This document shows, piece after piece, positions 7,498 through 16,131 of a stretch of DNA of 64,000 nt. The stretch spans positions 310,001 through 374,000 of the forward strand of contig NZ_JAFCKF010000008.1 in assembly GCF_018130545.1 (NCBI RefSeq). The letters are read 5' to 3'. The notes beneath the pieces are model-generated. The model was not told where the DNA came from, did not search any database, and saw nothing but the letters and a program-made list of their open reading frames with translations. Position numbers and translations under genes: made by a program. How positions within the stretch are numbered: the first letter of the stretch is position 1; the number at the start of each line of letters is the position of its first letter. Source of the stretch: Bradyrhizobium tropiciagri (GTDB taxonomy: Bacteria; Pseudomonadota; Alphaproteobacteria; Rhizobiales; Xanthobacteraceae).

Positions 7498-9162
7498 TCA
7501 CGGCGCGCAGGCAAAACTCGCCGCCGCGATGACCGGTCCTGACTTGTAGTGCGGCCATGCCGGCCAGCGGCACAATGGCAGCGCGCGGATGGTGTCGAAG
7601 GCGGGCGCCTCGGTCTTCTGCTCACGCACCTCGAGATCGCCGGGCGCCTTGCCATTCTCAACCCAGTCGACCAGCACCGCCAGCATGTCGACATTGGCAG
7701 GGGCGCCGGAGCCGACATGGTCGACGCCGGGCGCGGTGTAGAGCCGGGCGAATTCCGCGACCTTGTCCTTGCCGAGTTTCTTCTCGACGTTCTCGAAGTA
7801 GCGGATGCCGGCATAGGGGCTTTGCGCGTAGTCGGCCATGTGTTCGAGCATCACGAGCTTGCCGCCGCGGGCGTGGAAGCGGCTGAGATCCGGATCGGTC
7901 GAATCCATCAGTGCGGAGACTTGCAGCACGCGCGCCTTGTGGTCCTCGGGCTTGTAGGTGGTGACGTCGAGTTTCGGATCGCGGGCGAAGACATATTGCA
8001 TGCCGCCGGCGCCGTAGATCCAGGCGATGCCGTTGGTCGGAGCCGGCGGCTGCGCCGGCGCCGTGCTGCCGAGCCACCAGGCCTTCCAGCCGCCGGTCGG
8101 GCCGAACGCCGGCGTGTTCTCGCCCGACACGCCCCAGCCCGGATAGTCGTCGAGGCCGTTGGCGAGCGGAAACGGAAATTTGTACGGCGAATGCAGCGTT
8201 TCGATCGCGGCGATCTGCTTTTCGGTCAGGCAGTCGTCGCCGCTCTTCCCCGCCGCACATGCCAGCGTGGCGGGCTTGAACGCGGCCTTGCAGCCGACGG
8301 GGTCCTGCACCAGCGCGTCGTCGGAGCCGTCCTGGGTGTCGCAAGCCCTGAGCACGGCGTCGGCCACCAGCTTGACCTGCGCCGGCCTGATCCAGCCGTC
8401 GCCCATCGTCACGAGCCCGGAACGGGTGCCGGCATGCTGCAACCCGACCCAGTTGATGACAGGCACGCGCGCGAAAATGCCGTCGAAATCGTCGGGGTAG
8501 CGCTGCGCCATGGTCAGCGCTTCACGGCCGCCTTCGGACGATCCCATGAAATACATCTTCGCCGGCGGCTTGCCGTAGGCGCGCACGATCAGCGCCCGCG
8601 CGGCGTCGCGCACCTTCTTGTAGGCCTTGTGCGAGAAATTCTCGAACGCCTCGTCGTTCAGCGCGAACAGCTGAGGCGGCTCGCCGGGCTTCTGCTCGTG
8701 GCCGGAGTCGGTGCCATAGGTCACGAAGCCGAGCGCCAGCGGCGAAGCCTTGTCGAATGGATAGGCCGGCGGCAGGCCGAGGCCTGATATCAGCACGCCG
8801 TTGAAGCCGCCGCCGCCATACTGCAGCGAGCGGTTGTTCCATTCGACCGGCAGGTTGACCTCGAACTTGATCGGCGGCGCGGCAGGATCGGTCGGCGTGA
8901 TCTGCCCGAGCACCTTGCAGAAGGCAGGATTGGCCGGGATGATGCGGCCGGAAGGTGTCGGCCCCTTCTCTGCGACAGAAAGCGGCGTCGGGGTCTGCAG
9001 CGTGGCCGTGTCGATCTTGACGGCGCCGTCGGCGGGACCGGCAAGGCTGCTGCAGGTCGCCGCGGGATCGCCGGTCATTCCCGCAGCGAATGCGGCCGGG
9101 GCGCATGTCGTCAGCGCGACAAGCGAAGCCGCGATCGCCCATGCGCGCGCATGGATCCGCAT
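7498..9162 (-). CDS. Tannase/feruloyl esterase family protein, secreted
   Basis: 554 residues with a signal peptide (AWAIAASLVALTTCAPAAFAAG). The reading frame stays open far upstream through the NDH-2 gene, so the start was placed at the ATG pair 9165/9162 behind GGGAGGA. Nucleophile S209 lies in MGSSEGGREAL, candidate acid D444 in EHMADYAQSP and H482 in GVDHVGSG; the lid has the family's cysteine and calcium-like segment (CDTQDGSDD, VQDPVGC, CLTEKQIAAI). The usual Cys before the Ser and after the His are S208 and V483. It probably releases hydroxycinnamates or other phenolics from esters outside the inner membrane, feeding the fcs route. Confidence 0.85.
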   Translation of the reverse strand: MRIHARAWAIAASLVALTTCAPAAFAAGMTGDPAATCSSLAGPADGAVKIDTATLQTPTPLSVAEKGPTPSGRIIPANPAFCKVLGQITPTDPAAPPIKFEVNLPVEWNNRSLQYGGGGFNGVLISGLGLPPAYPFDKASPLALGFVTYGTDSGHEQKPGEPPQLFALNDEAFENFSHKAYKKVRDAARALIVRAYGKPPAKMYFMGSSEGGREALTMAQRYPDDFDGIFARVPVINWVGLQHAGTRSGLVTMGDGWIRPAQVKLVADAVLRACDTQDGSDDALVQDPVGCKAAFKPATLACAAGKSGDDCLTEKQIAAIETLHSPYKFPFPLANGLDDYPGWGVSGENTPAFGPTGGWKAWWLGSTAPAQPPAPTNGIAWIYGAGGMQYVFARDPKLDVTTYKPEDHKARVLQVSALMDSTDPDLSRFHARGGKLVMLEHMADYAQSPYAGIRYFENVEKKLGKDKVAEFARLYTAPGVDHVGSGAPANVDMLAVLVDWVENGKAPGDLEVREQKTEAPAFDTIRALPLCRWPAWPHYKSGPVIAAASFACAP

Positions 9163-9182
9163 CATTTCCTCCCATACACATA

Positions 9183-9200
9183 TTGTTGCTATGGCAAGTA
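9183..9200. promoter_or_regulatory. Operator candidate upstream of the tannase-family gene
   Basis: TTGTTGCTATGGCAAGTA matches the perfect palindrome at 1497-1514 at 15 of 18 positions, keeping the GTTGC-ATGGCAA core. It ends 21 bases before the esterase start codon, where a repressor would block transcription. Confidence 0.55.
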
Positions 9201-9257
9201 TTTCACGCGATGCGTCGATACACAACGACCGAATGGCCGCGTATGCGTGCAGCAGTT

Positions 9258-9362
9258 CCGTCATCCTGAGGTGCGAGCGGAGCGAGCCTCGAAGGATGCG
9301 CGGCCACAACCGGGCGTCGCCCTTCGAGGGCCGCTGAAGAAGCGGCCACCTCAAGGTGACGG
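9258..9362. repeat. Palindromic repeat, CCTCAGGATGACGG-type
   Basis: The element reads CCGTCATCCTGAGGTGCGAG at one end and CACCTCAAGGTGACGG at the other, with GAGCGGAGCGAGCCTCGAAG and CTTCGAGGGCCGC inside. A second copy in the opposite orientation is at 52403-52510. It separates the tannase-family promoter from the NDH-2 gene. Confidence 0.75.
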
Positions 9363-9380
9363 TCGGATGTCGCGTGAACG

Positions 9381-10655
9381 CTACTGCGCGACCTTGCTGC
9401 TGCCTTGGGTGATCAGTCGTGCGGCGCGCTGGTCGCGGGTGTGGATCCAGAGCCAGTTCATCGCCACGGCAATCCGGTGACGCACGCCGATCAGGAAGTA
9501 GATGTGGGCGAGGCCCCAGATCCACCATGCCAGCGAGCCGCGCAGCTTGAGCCAGCCGAAATCGATCACCGCTTTCTTCTTGCCGATCTGCGCAAGGCTG
9601 CCGGCATGCTTGTAGCGGAACGGCGGCAGCGTCTTGCCGTCGAGCCGGGCCTTGATCAGCGCGGCGACGTAGCGCCCTTCCTGCTTGGCGGCCGGCGCGA
9701 TGCCGGGCACCGGATTGCCGTCGGGGCCCTTGATCGTGACGGTGTCGCCGACCGCGAAGACATCGGGATGGCCGGGCACGGTGAGATCCGGCTCGACCTG
9801 CAGCCGGTGGGCGCGATCGGCCGGCGCGTTCAGCCACTCGGCGGCACGCGAGGCGCGCACGCCGGCGGCCCAGACGATGGTGCGCGCCTCCAGCCGCTTG
9901 CCGCCGAACACCACGCCATCGGCCGAGCATTCGGTGACCGGCTCGCCCAGCATCACCTCGACGCCGATTTTTTCCAGCGACGCCTGCGCATAGGCCGAGA
10001 GATCGTCGGGGAAGCCGGCCAGCACGCGCGGCCCGGCCTCGATCAGCACCACCCGCGCCTTGCGCGTGTCGATGTGGCGGAAGTCCGGAGCCAATGTGTC
10101 CTTGGCGAGGTCGGCGATGGTGCCGGCCATCTCGACGCCGGTCGGCCCGGCGCCGATGATGACGAAGGTGAGCAGCGCCGCGCGCTTGTCGGGATCGGTC
10201 TCGCGCTCGGCGCGCTCGAAGGCGACCAGGATGCGCCGCCGCAAGGTGGTGGCGTCCTCCAGCGTCTTCAGACCGGGCGCGAACGGCTCCCATTCGTCAT
10301 GGCCGAAATAGGCGTGGCGCGCGCCGGTGGCGAGGACCAGCGTGTCGTAGGGAATGCTGCCGCCGTCATCGAGCTCGACCTGCGTCGCCGCCGCATCGAC
10401 GCCGCAGACATTGGCGAACAGTGTCGTCACCTCGGGCCGGTCGCGCAGGAGATAGCGGATCGGCCAGGCGATCTCGCTGGTCGCAAGCGACGCGGTCGCC
10501 ACCTGGTAGAGCAGCGGCTGGAACAGATGGTGGTTGCGGCGGTCGATCAGCGTGATTTCGACCGGCGCGCCTGCGAGACCGAAGGCCGTTTCCAGCCCGC
10601 CGAAGCCGGCGCCGACGATCACCACGCGATGAGGTTTGGCCGGCGCTTGCGTCAT
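9381..10655 (-). CDS. ndh: Type II NADH dehydrogenase (NDH-2)
   Basis: 424 residues. Two nucleotide-binding Rossmann motifs: VVIVGAGFGGLETAFGL near the N-terminus for FAD and FVIIGAGPTGVEMAGTIADL around residues 165-185 for NADH. The AVGDTVTI segment closes the FAD fold, and the C-terminus (LAWWIWGLAHIYFLIGVRHRIAVAMNWLWIH) is the hydrophobic membrane-binding tail seen in NDH-2. It passes electrons from NADH to quinone without pumping protons. It is a single gene with no obvious operon partner. Confidence 0.92.
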   Translation of the reverse strand: MTQAPAKPHRVVIVGAGFGGLETAFGLAGAPVEITLIDRRNHHLFQPLLYQVATASLATSEIAWPIRYLLRDRPEVTTLFANVCGVDAAATQVELDDGGSIPYDTLVLATGARHAYFGHDEWEPFAPGLKTLEDATTLRRRILVAFERAERETDPDKRAALLTFVIIGAGPTGVEMAGTIADLAKDTLAPDFRHIDTRKARVVLIEAGPRVLAGFPDDLSAYAQASLEKIGVEVMLGEPVTECSADGVVFGGKRLEARTIVWAAGVRASRAAEWLNAPADRAHRLQVEPDLTVPGHPDVFAVGDTVTIKGPDGNPVPGIAPAAKQEGRYVAALIKARLDGKTLPPFRYKHAGSLAQIGKKKAVIDFGWLKLRGSLAWWIWGLAHIYFLIGVRHRIAVAMNWLWIHTRDQRAARLITQGSSKVAQ

Positions 10656-10770
10656 CTAATGTCGCCCTCGGTTTCGAACGGCTTCGTCGCCTGATTATGT
10701 AATCATTCGCGGCCTCATTCCAACACGAAATGCCCGATCGCCCGATAGCGAAACCCAATCGCTGCATGTC

Positions 10771-12177
10771 TCACGCGTCTTGTGGCGCCGCCGTCGCGAC
10801 CACCCGTCGCCGCATCGGCAGGAACAATCCCGCAACCGCGCCGGCGAATGACAGCGTCGCCGCTAGGCTCATCGCCGCGGCGAATCCGCTGCTGAAATGT
10901 CCGGATGAATCGGCCGCGCCATTGGCCGAAAAGCTCGCCACCAGCGCGGCGATTCCGAACATCCCGCCGAGGAAGCGGCCCATGTTGAAGATGCCCGATG
11001 CCTTGCCCATCTCGTTGATCGCAACCGCGCTGAGCACCGCGTTCTGCGCGGCCGGCATTGCCATCGACACGCCGACGCCGGCGAGCACCAGCGGGGCGAC
11101 CAGCGCGGAATAGGCCACCGTGGGGCTGACGATCTCGCTGATCCAGCCGAGCCCAACTGCCTGCATCAGCAGGCCGGTGACGACAAGCGTGCGCTCGCCG
11201 AACCGGTTGACGACGGCGCCGGCGATCGGCGCGGTGACGAACAATGTCGCGGTCCACGGGATCAGGCGGAGCCCGGCACCGAAGGCGTCGAAGCCGAGCG
11301 CGATCTGCAGGAACTGCGGCAGCAGGAACAGCACGCCATACATCGCGGCGTAGAACAGCACGCTCGCCGCCATGCCGGACGCAAAAGGCCTTGCCGCGAA
11401 CAGCCGCATCGGCACCATCGGGTTCGTCGCACGCAGCTCCCACAGCACGAACATGACAGTCAGCGCGACGCCGGCGATCAACGCGCTCGTAACTTCCGCA
11501 CTGGCCCAACCGACGCTGTTGCCGCGCAGCAGCCCCCAGACCAGGGCCAGCGCCGCAAGCGCGACCAGCGACAGTCCTGTGATGTCGAGCGGCGCTCTCG
11601 GGCCAAAACTTTCGCGCAGCCGCGCGATCACGAGCGCAATCGCGATCAGGCCGATCGGCAGATTGATCCAGAAGATCCAGCGCCAGCCGAGATGCTCGGT
11701 GATGAAGCCGCCGATTGCGGGACCGATGATCAGGGCGCAGCCGGTGATGCCGCTGAAGATGCCGAGCGCGCGGGCACGCTCTTCGCGGCCGAATGCGCCG
11801 CTCAGGATCGCCATCGCCAGCGGCATCACCAGCGCCGCACCGGCGCCCTGCAAAGCGCGGGCGGCGATCAGTGAAACAGCGTCGCCGGCCAGCGCACACG
11901 CCGCCGATGCCACGACGAACAGGCCGATCCCGGCCGCGAACATCCGGCGCCGTCCGAAACGGTCGCCGAGCGCAGCACCGGTCAAGAGCAGCACCGCGAA
12001 GGTCAGGTTGAAGGCGTTGACGGTCCATTGCAGGGTCTCCACCCGGCTGCCGAAATCGGCGCGGATGGTGGCGAAGGCCGTGGTCATGATCATGGCGTCC
12101 AGCGCCATCATGAAGGATGCCAGCGCGGTGAGGCCGAGCACCCAGCGCTGCTCGGTGCGCTGTTCCGGGGTTTGCAT
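10771..12177 (-). CDS. MFS drug-efflux transporter, DHA2 (EmrB/QacA) type
   Basis: 468 residues with about 14 hydrophobic segments. It begins ALASFMMALDAMIMTTAFATIRADF, the DHA2 start pattern, followed by motif A (GDRFGRRRMFAAG) and the motif C-like GPAIGGFI. The protein would export hydrophobic compounds by proton antiport from the inner membrane. GGAGAACC precedes the start. It diverges from a small gene and ECF sigma factor, with a strong inverted repeat in the shared 180-base upstream region. The substrate is not predictable. Confidence 0.88.
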   Translation of the reverse strand: MQTPEQRTEQRWVLGLTALASFMMALDAMIMTTAFATIRADFGSRVETLQWTVNAFNLTFAVLLLTGAALGDRFGRRRMFAAGIGLFVVASAACALAGDAVSLIAARALQGAGAALVMPLAMAILSGAFGREERARALGIFSGITGCALIIGPAIGGFITEHLGWRWIFWINLPIGLIAIALVIARLRESFGPRAPLDITGLSLVALAALALVWGLLRGNSVGWASAEVTSALIAGVALTVMFVLWELRATNPMVPMRLFAARPFASGMAASVLFYAAMYGVLFLLPQFLQIALGFDAFGAGLRLIPWTATLFVTAPIAGAVVNRFGERTLVVTGLLMQAVGLGWISEIVSPTVAYSALVAPLVLAGVGVSMAMPAAQNAVLSAVAINEMGKASGIFNMGRFLGGMFGIAALVASFSANGAADSSGHFSSGFAAAMSLAATLSFAGAVAGLFLPMRRRVVATAAPQDA

Positions 12178-12241
12178 GGTGGTTCTCCGTTGACGTGCCG
12201 CAGGCTGCGGCGCTTCGCCGGCAAGGACGAACCGGAATGGG

Positions 12242-12287
12242 CAAAGGATGCGGTCGGAGAATTATTTTTGCCGGACCGCATCCTTTG
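12242..12287. promoter_or_regulatory. Perfect 14-bp inverted repeat between divergent genes
   Basis: CAAAGGATGCGGTC (12242-12255) and GACCGCATCCTTTG (12274-12287) are exact reverse complements around an 18-base AT-rich loop. It is 65 bases upstream of the MFS start and 70 upstream of the small-protein start. It could be an operator for both genes or an RNA hairpin. Confidence 0.6.
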
Positions 12288-12357
12288 GCGGTTCGCAAAC
12301 GTCCTTGGGTCTGACGCGGCCGCCTCAGGCCGCGGGAAGCGAGCCAAGGAGGTTGCG

Positions 12358-12666
12358 ATGAGACGGACCCTGATCAGGTACAAGACCAAGCCGGAGCTGG
12401 CCGAGAAGAATGCCGCGCTGGTTGCTGCGGTATTTGCCGAGCTGAAGGCGGCAAGCCCGGATGGCGTGCGCTACATGACCTTGCGGCTGGAGGACGACAC
12501 CTTCATCCACATGGTCGAGACCGCGGCCGACGACGGCTCGAGCCCGATCCCGAAGCTGGCCGCGTTCCAGGCTTTCCAGGACGGCATTCGGGATCGTTGC
12601 GCCGAGCCGCCGCTGGTTCGCAGTGCGGTGATTGTCGGCAATTATCGTATGCTGGACGAGCCGTGA
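12358..12666 (+). CDS. Small protein, possible dimeric alpha-beta barrel, partner of ECF sigma factor
   Basis: 102 residues, start fixed by AAGGAGG six bases before the ATG. The pattern is strand (RTLIRYKTK), helix (PELAEKNAALVAAVFAELKAA), strand (VRYMTLRLEDDTFIHMVET), helix (LAAFQAFQDGIRDRC) and a final strand (RSAVIVGNYRML), as in antibiotic-biosynthesis-monooxygenase-like barrels. No catalytic residue can be assigned. Its stop is 36 bases before the ECF sigma factor start, so the two are probably co-transcribed. Function unknown. Confidence 0.75.
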   Translation: MRRTLIRYKTKPELAEKNAALVAAVFAELKAASPDGVRYMTLRLEDDTFIHMVETAADDGSSPIPKLAAFQAFQDGIRDRCAEPPLVRSAVIVGNYRMLDEP

Positions 12667-12701
12667 ACCGGCGCGCAGTGGATCGATCTGGCGGAGCCAT
12701 C

Positions 12702-13598
12702 ATGACGTCACCACCCCAAGTGCCGGCCGCAACCGACGTCGAGGCGCTGCTGGCGGCGATGCGGCCGAGGCTGCATCGCTACTGCGCCCGCATGGTCGGC
12801 TCCGTGATCGACGGCGAGGATGTGCTGCAGGATGCGCTGATCAAGGCGATGCAGGCTTTCGCGTCCGCAGCCCCGATCCAGAACCCGGAAGCCTGGCTGT
12901 TCCGGATCGCGCACAACACCGCGCTCGATTTCCTCAGGCGGCGCAACCGCCAGGACGCGCTCCACGCTTCGGAGGATGTGGACATGATGGCTGCAGAGCT
13001 CGATGATGTCAGCCGTCGCGAGATCGCGGCAAGCAGTTTGCGCACCTTCATGCGGCTGCCGGTGGCGCAACGCTCCAGCGTGATCCTGATGGACGTGCTC
13101 GGCTGCTCGCTGCAGGAGGTCTGCGGCATCATGGATTTCAGCCTGCCCGCAGTGAAGGCGGCGCTGCATCGCGGACGCACGCAATTGCGCGCGTTCGCCA
13201 GCGAGCCTGACGATGCGCCGCCGCCCGGCCTGTCGCCGGATGATCGTATGAGGCTTAACGCCTATGTCAGTCGCTTCAATGCCCGCGATTTCGATGCCAT
13301 CCGCGCCATGATCGCCGATGACATCAGGCTCGAGCTCGTCAACCGGACGCGGCTGAATGGCAAGGCCGAGGTGTCGCGCTACTTCGGCAATTATGCGAAG
13401 ATCGACGACTGGCACCTGGTGACCGGACAGGTCGAGGGACGTCCGGCGATCCTGGTGTTCGATCCGAACGCGTTGGACGCGCCGCCGCGATCGTTCATGC
13501 TGCTCGACTGGTCGGTCGACAAGGTCGCGACGATCAGGGATTTCCGCCACGCGCCCTATGCGATCGATGGCGCCGAATGGGCGGTGGATCAGGGGTAG
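12702..13598 (+). CDS. ECF-type RNA polymerase sigma factor with SnoaL-like C-terminal domain
   Basis: 298 residues from the ATG at 12702 (GGCGGAG upstream). Region 2 is visible in RLHRYCARMVGS, DGEDVLQDALIKAMQAF and PEAWLFRIAHNTALDFLRRRN; region 4 in RLPVAQRSSVILMDVLGCSLQEVCGIMDFSLPAVKAALHRGR. After a proline-rich linker (PPPGLSPDD) the last 100 residues form an NTF2/SnoaL-like domain (YVSRFNARDFDAIRAMIADDIRLELVN). Such fused domains replace a separate anti-sigma factor in several ECF groups. The DGGGK motif of ECF41 is not seen, so the group is uncertain. No anti-sigma gene is adjacent. Confidence 0.85.
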   Translation: MTSPPQVPAATDVEALLAAMRPRLHRYCARMVGSVIDGEDVLQDALIKAMQAFASAAPIQNPEAWLFRIAHNTALDFLRRRNRQDALHASEDVDMMAAELDDVSRREIAASSLRTFMRLPVAQRSSVILMDVLGCSLQEVCGIMDFSLPAVKAALHRGRTQLRAFASEPDDAPPPGLSPDDRMRLNAYVSRFNARDFDAIRAMIADDIRLELVNRTRLNGKAEVSRYFGNYAKIDDWHLVTGQVEGRPAILVFDPNALDAPPRSFMLLDWSVDKVATIRDFRHAPYAIDGAEWAVDQG

Positions 13599-13633
13599 TG
13601 GTCGTGGAACCGTGATCGCGCGACAAACTCAGT

Positions 13634-13766
13634 GTCGTCCCGGACAAGCGAAGCGCGATCCGGGACCCATAACCACGAATGGGAATTGGTTTGCGATGCT
13701 GGGGCCCCAGCGCACTTCAACAAATTAAAGCGGTGGTTATGGGTCCCTGCTTTCGCAGGGACGACG
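13634..13766. repeat. Palindromic repeat, GTCGTCCCGG...GGGACGAC type
   Basis: Arms begin GTCGTCCCGGAC and end TCGCAGGGACGAC, with inner inverted GGGACCCATAACCAC and GTGGTTATGGGTCCC. The same family occurs at 19521, 26224, 43956, 47334 and, shortened, 59174. It is probably a short mobile palindrome. Confidence 0.8.
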
Positions 13767-13783
13767 ATGCTGAGACAGCGTGC

Positions 13784-14332
13784 CTACCGCGTCTTGCCGC
13801 CGAATTCGCCGCTGGCGATCCGCGCGACGCGGCTGCCGGCCGCGGCCGGTGCGCTGTTTCGTTCAAACATGCCGTCGCCGCCGCTTTCGCGCGGCATTGG
13901 CGACCCTTCATCGGAATGGCCGTTGCCCGGCCAGAACATCAACACCAGGTTCATCACGCCATTGACGGCCGCTCCGACCACCGTTGTGGTGTGCTGATAG
14001 GTCAGCGCGTATTCGGGAAATCGTCCGGCAACGGCCCTGTCGAGGACCATGAGTGCGATCCATGCCGCCATCACGCAGACCGGATCCCATCCGATGTCGC
14101 GCACCCGCATCGACTGCAGCATGAAGCAGACGACGAGCATGCCATAGAAGGAAAAGATCAACGCGGGGCTGTTCGCCGCCTGCGCCAGCAGCACGTCGGT
14201 CCTGCCACTTGCCGGCGCATTGCCGGTGATGCCGTAGACCAGCAACAGGAAGCCGATGCCCGCCACGAAGCCGCAGAAGAAGAAGGCCAACCGGCCCATC
14301 CGGGCATTGAAGCCGAAGATGTAATTCAGCAT
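13784..14332 (-). CDS. DUF805-like inner membrane protein
   Basis: 182 residues when started at the ATG at 14332, which has AGGGG upstream. It opens MLNYIFGFNARMGRLAFFF, the F.F.GR.GR-like start of DUF805 proteins, followed by four hydrophobic segments (GFVAGIGFLLLVYGI, SFYGMLVVCFMLQSMRVRDIG, MAAWIALMVLD, AAVNGVMNLVLMFWPG). The R.RD.G motif at the third segment is also typical. The tail after GNGHSDEG is hydrophilic and low in complexity. Function unknown. Confidence 0.65.
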   Translation of the reverse strand: MLNYIFGFNARMGRLAFFFCGFVAGIGFLLLVYGITGNAPASGRTDVLLAQAANSPALIFSFYGMLVVCFMLQSMRVRDIGWDPVCVMAAWIALMVLDRAVAGRFPEYALTYQHTTTVVGAAVNGVMNLVLMFWPGNGHSDEGSPMPRESGGDGMFERNSAPAAAGSRVARIASGEFGGKTR

Positions 14333-14724
14333 GTGACGCACCCCTTTGGCGGCAGCCTCGCCCGGCGATGCTTTCCGGACCATGAAGCCCGCGGGCGCCT
14401 GCCGGCCTGTGGTTTCCGCGGGCTTTACCGGATCGTTAAAGCCTGCTGCATTGCGGGGGGGCGGGTTGTCGGGAGGAAGCCCGGGCCTGCGACAATCGTT
14501 GCCTACGCAACCGGCATTATATTTCTTGCCATGGCTGATTTGGACGAATTATGATGCAAGGTGCTGGGGTATGCGCCGAAGGTTCTAATCGAGGGCTGTC
14601 GGTTCATGCTTGCTGCAGACTTGCGATATCGCGCACAAAACACGTCACAGAACGGCGCGCGCAAAGCGTGACCCCCGGCCTCGATTGGGCCTGGCGGGAT
14701 CTTTGGTTGAGGAGGGGAGTGAAT
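14333..14724. other. Intergenic region before the Liv-type operon
   Basis: No gene is seen in these 392 bases. Two TGCA tetramers (14555 and 14614) and the NcoI-like core CTTGCCATGGCTGA near 14525 are present. The stretch must hold the promoter of the binding-protein gene, but no clear -35/-10 pair could be assigned. Confidence 0.4.
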
Positions 14725-15897
14725 ATGAAAAAGGCATTTTGGCTGGCAGGCGCCATGGCTTTGGCGCTGGCGCAGCCCGCGACGGCGGCTGACAGCGTCA
14801 AGATCGGATTCGTCTCGACCTTCAGCGGTCCGACCGCCGTGATCGGCAACGACATGCGCAATTCGTTCGAGCTCGCGCTCGACCATCTCGGCCGCAAGAT
14901 CGACGGCAAGCCGGTCGAGGTGATCTACGAGGACGACCAGCAGAAGCCCGATGTCGGCAAGCAGAAGACCGAGAAGCTGGTGCAGTCCGACAAGGTCGAT
15001 TTCATCGTCGGCTATATCTGGTCGAACGTGCTGCTGGCGTCGCTGAAGACCGCGGTCGATTCGAAAACCTTCCTGATCTCGGCCAATGCCGGTCCGTCGC
15101 AGCTCGCCGGCGAACTGTGCTCGCCTTACGTGTTCTCGACCTCCTGGCAGAACGACCAGACGCCCGCCGCGATGGGCCTCTACATGAACCAGAAGGGCGT
15201 CAAGTCGGTGTTCCTGATCGGCCCGAACTACGCCGCCGGCAAGGACATGCTCGCGGGTGTGAAGAGCACCTTCAAGGGCGAGGTGGTCGGTGAGGAATAC
15301 ACGGTGTGGCCGAGCCAGCTCGACTTCTCCGCCGAATTGACCAAGGCACGCAACTCCAAGGCCGAGTCGATCTTCGTGTTCTATCCGGGCGCCGCCGGCG
15401 TCCAGTTCCTGAACCAGTACGCCCAGGCCGGCATCAAGGCGCAGATCCCGCTCTATACCGCCTTCACGATCGACGAATTGTCGCTGCCGCTGCAGAAGGA
15501 CAACGCGATCGGCATTCCCGGCGCGCAGGAATGGGTCAACGACCTGCCGAACGCCGAGAACAAGAAGTTCGTCGAGGACTACCGCAAGAAGTATCCCGGC
15601 CTGCGTCCGACCTATTACGGCGCCCAGGCCTATGACGCCGCCCAACTGATCAACAGCGCCGTCGTCGCGGTGAAGGGCGACCTCACCAAGAAGGACGCGA
15701 TGAAGGCGGAGATGGAGAAGGCCAACTTCAAGTCGCTGCGCGGCCCGTTCAAGTATGGCAACAACCACATCCCGATCCAGAACTTCTATCTTCAGGACGT
15801 GGTCAAGGACGCCGACGGCCAGCTCTCGCTGAAGACGGTCGCGACCATCGTCAAGGACGACCAGGACAAATTCCACGACAAGTGTTCGATGAAGTGA
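14725..15897 (+). CDS. ABC transporter periplasmic binding protein, branched-chain/aromatic acid type
   Basis: 390 residues; ATG at 14725 follows GGAGGGGAG. The signal peptide KKAFWLAGAMALALAQPATA is cleaved before ADSVKIG. The mature protein has the LivJ-like pattern VKIGFVSTFSGPTAVIGNDMRNSFELALDHLG and VEVIYEDDQQKPDVGKQKTEKLV. It is the first gene of a complete importer (LivHMGF follow on the same strand), next to benzoyl-CoA pathway genes; benzoate or a related aromatic acid is the likely ligand, by context only. Confidence 0.9.
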   Translation: MKKAFWLAGAMALALAQPATAADSVKIGFVSTFSGPTAVIGNDMRNSFELALDHLGRKIDGKPVEVIYEDDQQKPDVGKQKTEKLVQSDKVDFIVGYIWSNVLLASLKTAVDSKTFLISANAGPSQLAGELCSPYVFSTSWQNDQTPAAMGLYMNQKGVKSVFLIGPNYAAGKDMLAGVKSTFKGEVVGEEYTVWPSQLDFSAELTKARNSKAESIFVFYPGAAGVQFLNQYAQAGIKAQIPLYTAFTIDELSLPLQKDNAIGIPGAQEWVNDLPNAENKKFVEDYRKKYPGLRPTYYGAQAYDAAQLINSAVVAVKGDLTKKDAMKAEMEKANFKSLRGPFKYGNNHIPIQNFYLQDVVKDADGQLSLKTVATIVKDDQDKFHDKCSMK

Positions 15898-15938
15898 TCT
15901 TCGGGCAATCTTGGCCCGAGCCTTGCTTTTTGTTTCAC

Positions 15939-16061
15939 CTCGCCCCGCTCTTGCGGGGAGAGGTCAATCGCGAAGCGATTGGGTGAGGGGCTCTTCCCGC
16001 GAATTCGACTCGCGGAAGCAGCCCCTCACCCCAACCCTCTCCCCGCAAGAGCGGGGCGAGG
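15939..16061. repeat. Inverted repeat, CTCTCCC-type
   Basis: Arms CTCGCCCCGCTCTTGCGGGG and its inverse at 16040-16061, with inner hairpins GCGAAGCGATTGGGTGAGGGG / CCCCTCACCCC. It lies inside the transporter operon between the binding protein and livH, a place where a hairpin could lower expression of the membrane genes relative to the abundant binding protein. Confidence 0.75.
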
Positions 16062-16131
16062 GAGAACACGCAGCGTGCAATGCGTCGGCGTGCGCCCATC
16101 CCCGCTTCGCTCAAGGTGATATAGCCTCACG

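Noticed and set aside
9166-10293. Upstream extension of the tannase-family reading frame
   Set aside because: The frame is open by chance through the antisense-free NDH-2 coding region in another frame; signal peptide and ribosome site place the start at 9162-9165.
14525-14540. CTTGCCATGGCTGA before the Liv-type binding protein as a third operator of the 1497 type
   Set aside because: Only the GCCATGGC core is symmetric; the outer bases do not match, and an eight-base core can occur by chance.
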